Source of the DNA: Bradyrhizobium canariense
GTDB lineage: Bacteria; Pseudomonadota; Alphaproteobacteria; Rhizobiales; Xanthobacteraceae
Reading direction: 5' to 3'
Assembly (NCBI RefSeq): GCF_900105125.1
Contig: NZ_LT629750.1
Coordinates: 744,001 to 808,000 of the forward strand
Length of the DNA: 64,000 nt
The number at the start of each line of letters is the position of its first letter. Position 1 is the stretch's first letter. Shown here in pieces: positions 43,020 to 52,793 of the stretch. The translations under genes were made by a program, and so were the position numbers. A model generated the notes under the pieces. It was given only the letters and a program-made list of their open reading frames with translations, made no database searches and was not told the DNA's origin.

Positions 43020-43505
43020 GGCTGTCACCGAAGGTTGGTTTCTGCCGCCATTTCGGCTCTCGCGACTAAACAGGTGGTAAATCGGTTCCGAGAAACCCCG
43101 CTCGATAGCCACCGAAGCTCCGAATCAGCCTTCGAAACCGGTTTCTATCGTCAATAGCCCCTAAATGGCTGACGGCATTCCTTTGTCAAATCCGTCGAAA
43201 TTGATTAACCTTGGCTGGATCGCCGGCACCGGTTTGAAGCCCACCGCAAGTGCACGCCGCCGGTTTCTGCGCGCTTGCGGCGGGCCGAAGGCCGACCCAT
43301 ATTCGTATTACCGGCCCAGCGCATGGATCGGGATGGAGCGGCGATCTGGAAGCGTGTCTGGGAACTCTGCGCATCACCTGGTTGATGTCGGGGTTCGGCT
43401 GCTGTCCGATTCTCCGTGGGGATTTCAAACGCCAGTGCCATGCTACAATTAACTCTCAGATATGACCCGTCCGTGCCGCTGCCAGCCGTCGCATCTGCTC
43501 TTCGA
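43020..43505. other. Intergenic region between tadG-like gene and clpS
   Basis: About 490 bp with divergent promoters. Plus-strand frames here (43165-43452 and the extension of clpS to 43416) lack conserved character. No clear hairpin or operator seen. Confidence 0.45.
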
Positions 43506-43838
43506 ATGAGCAATGACGAGAATCGCGCCGGCGGGACGGGCGGTCCGGCAACATCCGTCATCACCAAGGTCAAGCCGAAGACCAAGCGGCCGAACCTGTA
43601 TCGGGTGCTGATATTGAATGACGACTACACGCCGATGGAATTTGTCGTTCACGTCCTGGAGAAGTTCTTCCAGAAGGATGTCGAAGCCGCGACCAAGATC
43701 ATGCTCCACGTCCATCATCACGGAATAGGCGAGTGCGGCGTGTTTACCTACGAGATCGCCGAGACCAAGGTCACGCAGGTGATGGATTTTGCCCGCAAGC
43801 ATCAGCACCCCCTGCAATGCGTGATGGAAAAGAAGTGA
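43506..43838 (+). CDS. clpS: ATP-dependent Clp protease adaptor ClpS
   Basis: A 110-residue N-recognin that delivers N-degron substrates to ClpAP. The core is intact: [25 protein letters not shown] (substrate-binding DDYTPM), [25 protein letters not shown] and [13 protein letters not shown] disordered N-terminal arm of about 28 residues needed for ClpA engagement is present. The ATG at 43506 is used. It lies 235 bases upstream of clpA, the usual alphaproteobacterial arrangement. Confidence 0.95.
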   Translation: MSNDENRAGGTGGPATSVITKVKPKTKRPNLYRVLILNDDYTPMEFVVHVLEKFFQKDVEAATKIMLHVHHHGIGECGVFTYEIAETKVTQVMDFARKHQHPLQCVMEKK

Positions 43839-44073
43839 TCCAGCTTCTGGTCGGATTCTAAAAACGGGAACGGGTCTTGCATCCGCTAACCTGATCGAAT
43901 CGGACGGGTCGGGATTCCCTGCATTCTGCGGGGCTGGCGTCATGTGGAAGCCGGAAAAAACACTGTTGCGGAACCGACCTTTCGCCAAGATCATGTGTAA
44001 CTATATGTCAAAGGTTGTTGTTGCCTGACCGGGTAATGACGATCATGATGATCGGGGGCCACAGAGGACGCGA

Positions 44074-46494
44074 ATGCCAACTTTTTCTCAAAGCCTTGAA
44101 CAATCCCTGCATCGCGCGCTGGCGATTGCGAACGAGCGGCATCATCAATATGCGACGCTTGAACATCTTTTGCTGTCGCTGATCGATGACTCCGATGCGG
44201 CCGCTGTGATGCGTGCCTGCAGCGTCGATCTCGACAAGCTGCGCACCAGCCTCGTCAATTATCTCGAAACCGAGTTCGAAAATCTGGTGACGGATGGCGC
44301 CGATGACGCCAAGCCGACCGCCGGTTTCCAGCGCGTGATCCAGCGCGCGGTGATTCACGTCCAGTCATCCGGCCGCGAGGAAGTGACCGGCGCCAACGTG
44401 CTGATCGCGATCTTCGCCGAGCGCGAGAGCCATGCGGCTTATTTCCTGCAGGAGCAGGACATGACCCGCTACGACGCGGTGAACTATATCAGCCATGGCA
44501 TCGCCAAGCGTCCCGGTGTGTCGGAAGCGCGGCCCGTGCGCGGTGTCGACGAAGAGGCCGAGACCAAGGGCAACGAGGATTCCAAGAAGAAGGGTGAGGC
44601 GCTCGAGACCTACTGCGTCAACCTTAACAAGAAGGCGCGCGACGGCAAGATCGATCCGGTGATCGGGCGCAATTCCGAAATCAACCGTGCGATCCAGGTG
44701 CTGTGCCGCCGGCAGAAGAACAATCCGCTGTTCGTCGGCGAAGCCGGTGTCGGCAAGACCGCGATCGCGGAAGGGCTGGCCAAGCGCATCGTCGACAGCG
44801 AAGTGCCGGAAGTTCTGGCGGCCGCCACGGTGTTCTCGCTCGACATGGGCACGCTGCTGGCGGGCACCCGCTACCGCGGCGACTTCGAGGAGCGGTTGAA
44901 GCAGGTTCTCAAGGAGCTTGAGGCCCATCCAAACGCCATCCTGTTCATCGACGAAATTCATACCGTGATCGGCGCCGGTGCGACTTCCGGCGGCGCCATG
45001 GATGCATCGAACCTGTTAAAGCCGGCGCTGGCGTCAGGCACGATCCGCTGCATGGGTTCGACGACCTACAAGGAATATCGTCAGCACTTCGAGAAGGACC
45101 GTGCGCTGGTGCGCCGGTTCCAGAAGATCGACGTCAATGAACCCACGGTGGAAGACGCCATTGCGATCCTCAAGGGCCTGAAGCCCTATTTCGAGGATTA
45201 CCACCGGCTGAAATATACCAACGAGGCCATCGAGGCCGCGGTGCAATTGTCGTCGCGCTACATCCATGACCGCAAGCTGCCGGACAAGGCGATCGACGTG
45301 ATCGATGAATCCGGCGCGGCGCAGATGCTGGTTGCTGAAAACAAGCGCAAGAAGACCATCGGCATCAAGGAAATCGAGACCACGATCGCGACCATGGCGC
45401 GGATTCCGCCCAAGAGCGTGTCGAAGGACGATGCCGAGGTGCTCAAGCATCTTGAGCAGACGCTCAAGCGGGTGGTGTTCGGCCAGGACAAGGCGATCGA
45501 GTCGCTCTCGGCATCGATCAAGCTGGCGCGCGCCGGCTTGCGCGAGCCGGAAAAGCCGATCGGCTCCTACCTGTTCTCGGGTCCGACCGGCGTCGGCAAG
45601 ACCGAAGTGGCAAAACAGCTGGCGGCGTCGCTTGGCGTCGAACTGATCCGCTTCGACATGTCGGAATATATGGAACGGCATACCGTGTCGCGCCTGATCG
45701 GCGCGCCTCCGGGCTATGTCGGCTTCGACCAGGGCGGCCTGCTGACCGACGGCGTCGACCAGCATCCGCACTGCGTGGTGCTGCTCGACGAAATCGAGAA
45801 GGCGCATCCGGATCTTTACAACGTGCTGCTGCAGATCATGGATCACGGCCGGCTCACCGACCACAACGGCAAGCAGGTCAACTTCCGCAACGTGATCCTG
45901 ATCATGACCACCAATGCGGGTGCCGCGGATCTGGCGCGCCAGGCGTTCGGCTTCACGCGGAACAAGCGGGAAGGCGACGATCACGAAGCGATCAACCGCC
46001 AGTTCGCGCCCGAATTCCGCAACCGCCTCGACGCCATCGTCTCGTTCGCGCATCTCAATGCCGACGTGATCGGCATGGTGGTGGAGAAGTTCGTGCTGCA
46101 GCTCGAGGCGCAACTCGCCGATCGTGACGTCACGATCGAGCTGTCGGAACCGGCCAAGGCGTGGCTGATCCAGCACGGTTATGACGAGCAGATGGGCGCA
46201 CGGCCGATGGCGCGCGTGATCCAGGAGCACATCAAGAAGCCGCTGGCGGACGAAGTGCTGTTCGGCAAGCTCAAGGGTGGCGGCCACGTTCGCGTCGTGC
46301 TGGTCAAGGACGAGGCCACCGTGGATCAGGAAAAGATCGGCTTCGAGTTTGTCGAGGGACCGGTCACGCCGAAGCCGGAGAAGCTGCCCGGCGCGCGCAA
46401 GCGCACGGTGCCGCGTAAGCCGAAGCCCAGTGGCCCCAATGGCGGTGGCGGCTCCAAGGGGCCGGCCTCGCGAGGGCCGCTGGTGAAGGCCTGA
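44074..46494 (+). CDS. clpA: ATP-dependent Clp protease ATP-binding subunit ClpA
   Basis: An 806-residue AAA+ unfoldase. An N-terminal repeat domain ([21 protein letters not shown]) binds ClpS. AAA module 1 has [15 protein letters not shown] and [14 protein letters not shown]; module 2 has [17 protein letters not shown] and [12 protein letters not shown]. The IGF-type ClpP-docking loop region is at [18 protein letters not shown], somewhat divergent. A Lys/Gly-rich tail ends the protein. It unfolds proteins and feeds them into ClpP, which is not in the window. Terminator at 46515-46547. Confidence 0.96.
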   Translation: MPTFSQSLEQSLHRALAIANERHHQYATLEHLLLSLIDDSDAAAVMRACSVDLDKLRTSLVNYLETEFENLVTDGADDAKPTAGFQRVIQRAVIHVQSSGREEVTGANVLIAIFAERESHAAYFLQEQDMTRYDAVNYISHGIAKRPGVSEARPVRGVDEEAETKGNEDSKKKGEALETYCVNLNKKARDGKIDPVIGRNSEINRAIQVLCRRQKNNPLFVGEAGVGKTAIAEGLAKRIVDSEVPEVLAAATVFSLDMGTLLAGTRYRGDFEERLKQVLKELEAHPNAILFIDEIHTVIGAGATSGGAMDASNLLKPALASGTIRCMGSTTYKEYRQHFEKDRALVRRFQKIDVNEPTVEDAIAILKGLKPYFEDYHRLKYTNEAIEAAVQLSSRYIHDRKLPDKAIDVIDESGAAQMLVAENKRKKTIGIKEIETTIATMARIPPKSVSKDDAEVLKHLEQTLKRVVFGQDKAIESLSASIKLARAGLREPEKPIGSYLFSGPTGVGKTEVAKQLAASLGVELIRFDMSEYMERHTVSRLIGAPPGYVGFDQGGLLTDGVDQHPHCVVLLDEIEKAHPDLYNVLLQIMDHGRLTDHNGKQVNFRNVILIMTTNAGAADLARQAFGFTRNKREGDDHEAINRQFAPEFRNRLDAIVSFAHLNADVIGMVVEKFVLQLEAQLADRDVTIELSEPAKAWLIQHGYDEQMGARPMARVIQEHIKKPLADEVLFGKLKGGGHVRVVLVKDEATVDQEKIGFEFVEGPVTPKPEKLPGARKRTVPRKPKPSGPNGGGGSKGPASRGPLVKA

Positions 46495-46514
46495 GCGGCC
46501 GATACTGCGAATTG

Positions 46515-46547
46515 AAAGCCGGCGCGTCGCAAGACCGCCGGCTTTTT
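46515..46547 (+). terminator. Intrinsic terminator after clpA
   Basis: AAAGCCGGCG (46515-46524) pairs with CGCCGGCTTT (46536-46545), followed by T to 46547. Confidence 0.92.
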
Positions 46548-46632
46548 GATGGGCGCTTGGTCGACCGGGGAGCGGTCCCTCATTAGGGGCGATGCGTGGC
46601 CAATGATCACGGCGCTTTCGCTACGCAGCCAC

Positions 46633-47751
46633 TCAAGGCTGGGGGACACTGACCCGCGGGGCCGTTCCCCGATCCAGCAACAGAGAGTGGCGAATAAACG
46701 CCTGGGCCGGTGCTTCGAAACAGCGGTAGGTAAGATATGACGCCAGCAGCGTTGACGTGACGAATATCGCGAAAAACCATGTGTCGTAGAATGGCATGGG
46801 AACGCGAGATGCCGCAAACCCTGACGCGATGAGAAGCTGAATTGGAAAATGCAGAAGGTAACAGGAATAGGTCATGTTGCCGGCGGCCTCCATCAGCCTG
46901 GTCGTCGATGACGACAGGATGATCTCGCGGGACAGGCAGAACAGAAGCACCGGCGTGTAGCTCAGCAGAAACACCCAATCGACGATCGAGGCTTGCAGGC
47001 TGAACATCCATATCGAAACTGGAACAACCGCCACCGTGGCCCAGGCCAGGCCTTCGACCGCGAGCCGCGACGTCGCCGGCGCGATGGCCCTGCGGGCGAT
47101 GGCTGCAAGGCCGCCAGCATAGAAGAATGCGAGACAGGAAAATAGCTGTCCGTGCAGATTCAGGCAGACGACGATCACAAACACGTTGAAGAGCGCCGAT
47201 TTCGTCACAAAGCGCAACGTCAGAAAAAACAAGACATAGACCAGGACCTCGACCGAGATCGACCATATTGGTTCATTGAAGCTGCCGCCGTGCTCGAAGC
47301 CCCAGCTGCTCGCCATGAAAATCTGCAGCAGGAAATGTCTGACGTCGTTGTCCTGATAAACGAAGAAATATCCGTGCAGGCGGAAGTAGGCGGCTTGCAA
47401 TACCGCCACGATGATCAGCGTCACGAAATGCAGCGGGTACAGTCGTGACAGGCGGAATACGAAGAAGGTCCGTCCGGGCATCGACCGATCGGAAATGGCG
47501 TCACGGTATTTCCAGAAGAAGATAAAGCCGCTGATGCACCAGAATACCCAGACGCCGTATTCGCCGGTTTGGTAAAATGGTCGAAGCCAACCATAGAGCG
47601 GCAGTTGATCCCTGAAGAGATCAACCGGCGTGTCCGCAACGTAGGAAAAATGCTGGTAGTGCCAGATCAGAACGGCAAATGCCGCCACGAAACGCAGCAC
47701 CTCCAATCCCAGCAGTTTATTCGTTTTTGGTGACACTGGCTTTCCGGTCAT
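46633..47751 (-). CDS. Membrane acyltransferase (acyltransferase 3/OafA type)
   Basis: A 372-residue polytopic protein with about ten membrane helices. Family marks are LEVLRFVAAFAVLIWHYQHF (the His of the R-x10-H pattern), YGVWVFWCISGFIFFWKY and FFVFRLSRLYPLHFV. Such enzymes move acetyl or other acyl groups onto surface polysaccharides or glycans. I use the ATG at 47751; the frame opens from a TTG at 47793 after GGGGGAA, which is also possible. It lies 87 bases downstream of an SGNH hydrolase gene on the same strand. Confidence 0.87.
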   Translation of the reverse strand: MTGKPVSPKTNKLLGLEVLRFVAAFAVLIWHYQHFSYVADTPVDLFRDQLPLYGWLRPFYQTGEYGVWVFWCISGFIFFWKYRDAISDRSMPGRTFFVFRLSRLYPLHFVTLIIVAVLQAAYFRLHGYFFVYQDNDVRHFLLQIFMASSWGFEHGGSFNEPIWSISVEVLVYVLFFLTLRFVTKSALFNVFVIVVCLNLHGQLFSCLAFFYAGGLAAIARRAIAPATSRLAVEGLAWATVAVVPVSIWMFSLQASIVDWVFLLSYTPVLLFCLSREIILSSSTTRLMEAAGNMTYSCYLLHFPIQLLIASGFAASRVPMPFYDTWFFAIFVTSTLLASYLTYRCFEAPAQAFIRHSLLLDRGTAPRVSVPQP

Positions 47752-47838
47752 CGCAAGTCTGGCGACAAAGTCTAGCTTCTTCAGTTGAACCAATTCCCCC
47801 AGGGCCTGCCTGATCGAATCGGACCGCAGGGGCTCGCT

Positions 47839-48555
47839 CTAGCTGCAAATCCTCGCGGCCGTCTCCGTGACCGCCCGGTCCCAGGCCTGGTAGCCACCAG
47901 AACTCAGGTGAACGCCGTCGATCGTGGATGGCTTCTGCATCGCCGGCAGCGCGACGAATGCTGCACCGCTTTGGCTGGTTACGTCGGGCAAGACGGAATT
48001 ATATTCGGTGATCGTCGCGCTGGCCTCGTTCTGCATGGCAACCGTCATCCGACCCTTCGCCTCGACCGGCGGGATCTCCAATACGGCGAGTTGCGGCGTC
48101 AGTTTTGATAGCTGGGCCAGCAAGGCGCGATAACGATCGCCAAAACCCTGCTTGCTGCTGGTGGCCGATACCAGCGCGTCGTTCGTTCCCAGCGATACGA
48201 TGATCAAGGCAGCTCGTTTGGCGTCCAGCGCCTGGGACAGCCAGTTCCCGAGGTCGCTTGCGGTTGACGCGCCGTTAAGGCCTGCATTGACGATTGCATG
48301 GCCGCATATCGATCTCGGCAACGTCGAAGCCTCGACGATGCTGTCGCCGAGGACAATCACGGGATCCTCTGTTCTGCTCAGGGTGTAATACAGAACAAGT
48401 TGACGGGCGCGCCGGTGATCGTCGACGACATCCGCTTTCCTGGCCCAGATGAGAAAAGCTGCGCTGATCCCAAGGATGACGAGCCCGAAATACATCCAGT
48501 TCACGCGCACTCCCGAAAGCTGTCGCGCCGACATGGATTTTTCGAGAAAGGTCAT
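47839..48555 (-). CDS. SGNH/GDSL hydrolase, membrane anchored
   Basis: A 238-residue protein with one N-terminal anchor (WMYFGLVILGISAAFLIW). The SGNH catalytic blocks are visible: VIVLGDSIVEAS (Ser), NAGLNGAST (Gly), VSLGTNDAL (Asn), and DGVHLSSGGY (Asp and His). The active site is expected in the periplasm. I start at the ATG at 48555 after AGAGAG; several upstream Mets exist back to 48684. In many OafA-type transferases an SGNH domain is fused to the acyltransferase; here the partner is the separate gene at 46633. Confidence 0.84.
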   Translation of the reverse strand: MTFLEKSMSARQLSGVRVNWMYFGLVILGISAAFLIWARKADVVDDHRRARQLVLYYTLSRTEDPVIVLGDSIVEASTLPRSICGHAIVNAGLNGASTASDLGNWLSQALDAKRAALIIVSLGTNDALVSATSSKQGFGDRYRALLAQLSKLTPQLAVLEIPPVEAKGRMTVAMQNEASATITEYNSVLPDVTSQSGAAFVALPAMQKPSTIDGVHLSSGGYQAWDRAVTETAARICS

Positions 48556-48719
48556 GAGCTCTCTGGATAACTGGGCGCGCATCGCGCACCCCGAGCTCAG
48601 GACAACACAAAATGCTTTCCAAGAGCTTTGCTGAAAGCAAGGCAAACACCGCGTGCGGCGTCCGATTATCGATTGGGTAACCATGCAGGAAGTCGCGTGC
48701 CTGGCGCGCTACCAGGTGC

Positions 48720-50141
48720 TCATTCGCCCTTGAGGCGCTGGCTCTCATGGACCCGCACGCGCTCGGCGCCTCGGCTGCCCGTCGGCGATAACCGCAGCGC
48801 ACTGAGCACAGCCCCAAGCATAGCGAAGCCGACACCGACCAGCAGCGAGATCCGGGTGCCTTCCGCCGGATAGCGCGCCAGAAACAACGCCACCAGCGCC
48901 GCGCCGATCGTCTGTCCCAGCAGCCGCGCGGTCCCGAGCATTCCGCTCGCGCCGCCGGAGCGCTCGCGCGGAGCTGCGGCGATCATGGTGCGGTTGTTGG
49001 GGGTCTGGAACAAGCCGAAGCCGGCGCCGGCCAGCGCCATGCGCCATACCACGTCGAAAGCAGAGGCGTCGGCCGGCATCAGCGCCAATGCGCCGAGCCC
49101 CGCCGCGAACAACAGCAATCCGACGCCGCCCAACAGGCCGGCCGGATAGCGTTCGACCAGCCGGCCGGCGAGGGGGGCCGCGAACGCGACAGCGATCGGC
49201 CAGGGCGTGATCAGAAGGCCGATCTGCACCGCCGAATATCCGAAATGGGTCTCGAGATAAAAAGGCATCGAGACAAAGGCCAGCATCTGACCGCAGAAGG
49301 AAGCGATCGAGGTGCCGATCGACAGCGCAAAAATCGGAATCCGCAAGAGGTCGACCGGCAATAGCGGCGCGGGCAGATGCGTCTGCCGATACACCAGCAG
49401 AACGCCTGCGGCGGCGGCGATCACAAACTCGATCAGACTGAGATACAGCGCCTCGCCATGGCCGGTGCTATCGATCGCGGCGATGCCAAGCCCAAAGGCA
49501 ATGGCGCTTAAGCCTGCGCTTTGCCAGTCAAAGGCGTGGACGGCGGGCAGTGTGTGCGGCAGATAGCGCAATCCCAGCGCCAGGGTAACGATACCGAGCG
49601 GGACGTTGATGGCGAACAGATACGGCCATGTTCCGACCGCCAGAATGACCGAGGCCACGGTAGGGCCTACGGCAGCCGAGATGGCGACGACCAGGGCATT
49701 GACGCCGATACCGCGGCCGAGCGACGCGCGCGGGTAGGTGAAGCGGACCAGCGCCGCGTTGACGCTCAGGATCCCGGCGGCGCCAAATCCTTGCACAATG
49801 CGCGCCACGGTCAGCAGAAGCAGGGTGTGCGCCAGTGCGCAAAACAGCGAGGCCAGCGTGAACAGCAACAGCCCCGCCACATAGACCCGGCGATAGCCGA
49901 TGATTTCGCCGAGTGAGGCCAGCGGCAACAGCGAAATCGTGATCGCCAGCTGGTAGCCGTTGACGATCCAGATCGAGAACGCCGGGCTCGCGTTAAGATC
50001 TTTGGCGATCGTGGGCAGGGCGACGTTGGCGATCGAGCCATCGATCACGGCCATGACAAGGCCGAGCGCAATCGTGACAATGGCCCAATTGCGCTGCGGC
50101 TGCGGCAGGCCGTCGGCGTGCTCGATTATAGTGGTCGACAT
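48720..50141 (-). CDS. MFS transporter, DHA2 (14-helix) type
   Basis: A 473-residue drug:proton antiporter-like protein. It begins QPQRNWAIVTIALGLVMAVIDGSIANVALPTIAKDL (motif D1-like, with the helix-1 Asp) and continues with the loop motif GEIIGYRRVY. About 14 membrane segments are visible. The C-terminal extension is rich in Arg and Glu. It most likely exports a toxic compound; the substrate is unknown. No regulator or membrane-fusion gene is adjacent. Confidence 0.9.
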   Translation of the reverse strand: MSTTIIEHADGLPQPQRNWAIVTIALGLVMAVIDGSIANVALPTIAKDLNASPAFSIWIVNGYQLAITISLLPLASLGEIIGYRRVYVAGLLLFTLASLFCALAHTLLLLTVARIVQGFGAAGILSVNAALVRFTYPRASLGRGIGVNALVVAISAAVGPTVASVILAVGTWPYLFAINVPLGIVTLALGLRYLPHTLPAVHAFDWQSAGLSAIAFGLGIAAIDSTGHGEALYLSLIEFVIAAAAGVLLVYRQTHLPAPLLPVDLLRIPIFALSIGTSIASFCGQMLAFVSMPFYLETHFGYSAVQIGLLITPWPIAVAFAAPLAGRLVERYPAGLLGGVGLLLFAAGLGALALMPADASAFDVVWRMALAGAGFGLFQTPNNRTMIAAAPRERSGGASGMLGTARLLGQTIGAALVALFLARYPAEGTRISLLVGVGFAMLGAVLSALRLSPTGSRGAERVRVHESQRLKGE

Positions 50142-50258
50142 GTAGTGAAGTTGCCTTCGATTCCGGCATCGGCTGGCTACCGCATGCTAGATTAGCCGGT
50201 ATTTTGCAACTTCGAAGTGGTGCGCGGGTTCCGGCAGGCGCCGGGACCTCGGCTGCCT

Positions 50259-50615
50259 TCAGCCTTCGCCGAGAAGTTCATTGATCCGGCGCTGCAACTG
50301 GCGCTTTTTCGCCTCGCTCTTGCGCAGCCGTTCCTCCAGGTCGGAGACGGGCTCGGAAGGTGTTTCCGCGTTGAACGCCAGGCCGACGAAATTATCGCGC
50401 CACCAGATCACCTTGGCGAGGAAAGAACGGCCCTTGCGCGCGATGGTCAGCGACATCTGCTCCTTGGGAAGCCCGACGCCGTCGCTGAACTCGATGCTGG
50501 CGCCTTTTTCCGAGATATTGCGGACGACGCAATCCTTGGTCGTGCCGGCTTCGCCGATCTCGGCAACGCCGCCATAGATGACCTTGTCGCGCGTATTCTG
50601 GCGTCGGTCCTGCAT
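50259..50615 (-). CDS. PilZ domain protein
   Basis: A 118-residue protein started at the ATG at 50615 (MQDRRQNTR) following GGGAG. It has the PilZ c-di-GMP signature: RRQNTRDKV (RxxxR-like) and VRNISEKGASIEFSDG (D/N-x-S-x-x-G). The C-terminal 35 residues form a charged helix (LEERLRKSEAKKRQLQRRINELL), likely a coiled coil. It probably senses cyclic di-GMP and acts on a partner through the helix; the partner is unknown. Confidence 0.87.
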   Translation of the reverse strand: MQDRRQNTRDKVIYGGVAEIGEAGTTKDCVVRNISEKGASIEFSDGVGLPKEQMSLTIARKGRSFLAKVIWWRDNFVGLAFNAETPSEPVSDLEERLRKSEAKKRQLQRRINELLGEG

Positions 50616-50762
50616 CGGATAATCTCCCAATAAAACGGGGCGACCATACGACGCTTCGCTGCCCAAGAAAGGGGCAGGGCCGGCAAAATGCTGTGTTAAC
50701 GTAAACCGATCGCGGTCGTGGATGACGGGTTTTCGGGTGTGTGTCAGCCGAGCGGCAGCGCC

Positions 50763-51698
50763 TTACGCGGCGCTTTCGCGCAATCCGCGAGCGATTTCCT
50801 TTTGCGCGTCGAACTCGCGCCGCCGCCGCGCCAGCTCGTCGGCGCTCAGCATGGCGACGTTGTTATAGTCGCGTTTCCAGGAAGCATCCGCGCTCCAGCG
50901 CAGCGGCGATTGCAGCGTGGTTTGCGGTCCCGGTGCGGTTTCCAAGAGCCGCAGCGCGAGCTCCAGTGTGAAGGCCTGCGAGGCCGGATCATGCGGCTTG
51001 CCCGCGGAGTTGCCGAGCGGGAAATCGCTGAACAGAAACCGCGGCACCGCGGCGTGCTCGACGATATCCTTGGCGCATCCCATCACGACGGTGGGAACGC
51101 CGTTGGCTTCCAGATGCCGCGCCACCAGGCTGACGGTCTGGTGGCATACCGGGCAGTTCGGCACCAACACGACGGCATCGACCTGATCGGCGCGGCAGCG
51201 GGCGAGGATTTCGGGTGCGTCGGTTTCGATGGTGACGCGCTGGCTGCGGTTGGTCGGCGCGCCGAAGAAGCGTGGTGCAACCGTGCCGATCCGCCCCTCA
51301 CGCGCGAGCCGTTGCAGTTGTGGCAGTGGAAACCAGGTGCCGCTGTCGTCGGCCGTCGTGTGCACACGGTCATAGGCGACGTGCGAGATCCGCAAATCAT
51401 GTGTCTTCGAGGTGTCGCCGTCGTAGACCGAGTAGAATTTGGCGCCGCCATTGTATTTCGCGCCCGGCCCTTGATCGCCTTTGGCGGGATCGAACGGGGC
51501 TGCGGTCGTGACGATGGCGACGCGGGATTGATGGAGCGGCTTGCGCAGCGGTTGAAACGGCGCATCGACATAATGCGCCCAGCGATAGGGCGTGGTGTAA
51601 CCGATGGCCTGATAATATTCCCGGGTCCGCGCCATATAGGGAACCGGCACGTCATTGTCGGGCGCGAAGCCGAGCTGGTCGTCGAGCGGTACGGTCAT
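50763..51698 (-). CDS. GrdB-like (glycine/sarcosine/betaine reductase B family) protein with CxxC
   Basis: A 311-residue protein. The N-terminal half (YVDAPFQPLRKPLHQSRVAIVTTAA) and the middle (DQVDAVVLVPNCPVCHQTVS) match the fold of the Sec-containing B subunit of glycine reductase. Here the redox centre is Cys182-x-x-Cys185 instead of selenocysteine. A third Cys follows in VVMGCAKDIVEH. Aerobic proteobacterial members of this family have no known reaction. It is divergent from the transglycosylase gene at 51780, with no other reductase subunits nearby. Confidence 0.78.
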   Translation of the reverse strand: MTVPLDDQLGFAPDNDVPVPYMARTREYYQAIGYTTPYRWAHYVDAPFQPLRKPLHQSRVAIVTTAAPFDPAKGDQGPGAKYNGGAKFYSVYDGDTSKTHDLRISHVAYDRVHTTADDSGTWFPLPQLQRLAREGRIGTVAPRFFGAPTNRSQRVTIETDAPEILARCRADQVDAVVLVPNCPVCHQTVSLVARHLEANGVPTVVMGCAKDIVEHAAVPRFLFSDFPLGNSAGKPHDPASQAFTLELALRLLETAPGPQTTLQSPLRWSADASWKRDYNNVAMLSADELARRRREFDAQKEIARGLRESAA

Positions 51699-51779
51699 GT
51701 TTTAGTGTTCCCACATGCGCGCCATCATTGTCGAATTAGCTAGATAGTCCTCTTGGTGTGTCAAGCAGGTCGTCGAGAC

Positions 51780-52787
51780 ATGGCGTTGCGAACGGTCATG
51801 GGGCTGCGAGCGGAGCTTTACGCCGCGGTTGCGATGCTTTTCATGCAAGTGGCGGGCGCATGCGCGCAAGACACCTCGCCCGCGATGACCAATGTGGCGC
51901 GGCCCAGCGTCGAGGAATTGGCCACCGATGGCACGCCGCAAAAGCCTGACGAAACCGCCGGCGATGTCGGCACCCGCGAGGCCATGTGCCTGATGATCGA
52001 ATCGGCGGCGAAGTCGCAAAATCTGCCGGTCGAGTTTTTCGCGCGCGTGATCTGGCAGGAGAGCCGCTTTCAGTCCGACGCGGTGGGACCGGTCACGCGC
52101 AATGGCCAACGCGCGCAGGGGATCGCGCAATTCATGCCGGGGACCGCGAGCGAACGCCGTTTGCTCGATCCCTTCGATCCCGTGCAGGCGCTGCCGAAAT
52201 CCGCGGAATTCCTGAACGAACTCCGCAACCAGTTCGGCAATCTCGGGCTGGCCGCCGCCGCCTATAATGCCGGACCGCGACGTGTGCAGGATTGGCTCGC
52301 CGGATCAGGCGGCATGCCGCAGGAGACCCGCCACTACGTCGTCGCCATTACCGGCTCAACCGTCGACGACTGGGCCGCGGCCAGCAAGAATGGCAAGACA
52401 CCCGATGACCTTGGGCCATCAACGCAGAATCTGGGCTGTCGCGAGCTGATGGCGCTGTTGCGACGCGCGCCCAATCCCTTTGTCACCCAGCTCGAACAGC
52501 ATGTGAAGCTGAGTGCGGCCAAGCTATGGGGCGTGCAGCTTGCGGCCGGCTTTAACCGCGACCAGGCGCTGGCGATGTATGCCCGTGCGATGAAGCGGCT
52601 CAGCGCCGTGATCGGCGACCAGGATCCGAGCCTGCTCAGCTCGATGCTGCGCAGCCGCGGCACCCGCACATTCTATCAGGTGCGGATCGGCGCCGACACG
52701 CGCCCTGCCGCGAACGATCTCTGCAACCGTATCCGCCACGCCGGCGGCGGCTGTTTTGTGCTGCGAAACCCGAACGTCGCGGGCTGA
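51780..52787 (+). CDS. Lytic transglycosylase (SLT domain) with SPOR-like end
   Basis: A 335-residue exported murein hydrolase. Signal-like N-terminus (ELYAAVAMLFMQVAGACAQ). The SLT domain is clear: FFARVIWQESRFQSDAVGP (catalytic Glu), GIAQFMPGTASER and LAAAAYNAGPRRVQDW. The last 40 residues (TFYQVRIGADTRPAANDLCNRI) resemble a SPOR domain. It cuts glycan strands to make anhydro-muropeptides. The ATG at 51780 is chosen so that the signal starts properly; an upstream ATG at 51753 is less likely. Confidence 0.88.
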   Translation: MALRTVMGLRAELYAAVAMLFMQVAGACAQDTSPAMTNVARPSVEELATDGTPQKPDETAGDVGTREAMCLMIESAAKSQNLPVEFFARVIWQESRFQSDAVGPVTRNGQRAQGIAQFMPGTASERRLLDPFDPVQALPKSAEFLNELRNQFGNLGLAAAAYNAGPRRVQDWLAGSGGMPQETRHYVVAITGSTVDDWAAASKNGKTPDDLGPSTQNLGCRELMALLRRAPNPFVTQLEQHVKLSAAKLWGVQLAAGFNRDQALAMYARAMKRLSAVIGDQDPSLLSSMLRSRGTRTFYQVRIGADTRPAANDLCNRIRHAGGGCFVLRNPNVAG

Positions 52788-52793
52788 TGACGT

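Noticed and set aside
43165..43452. 95-residue frame upstream of clpS
   Set aside because: No Shine-Dalgarno and no recognisable domain; likely promoter DNA.
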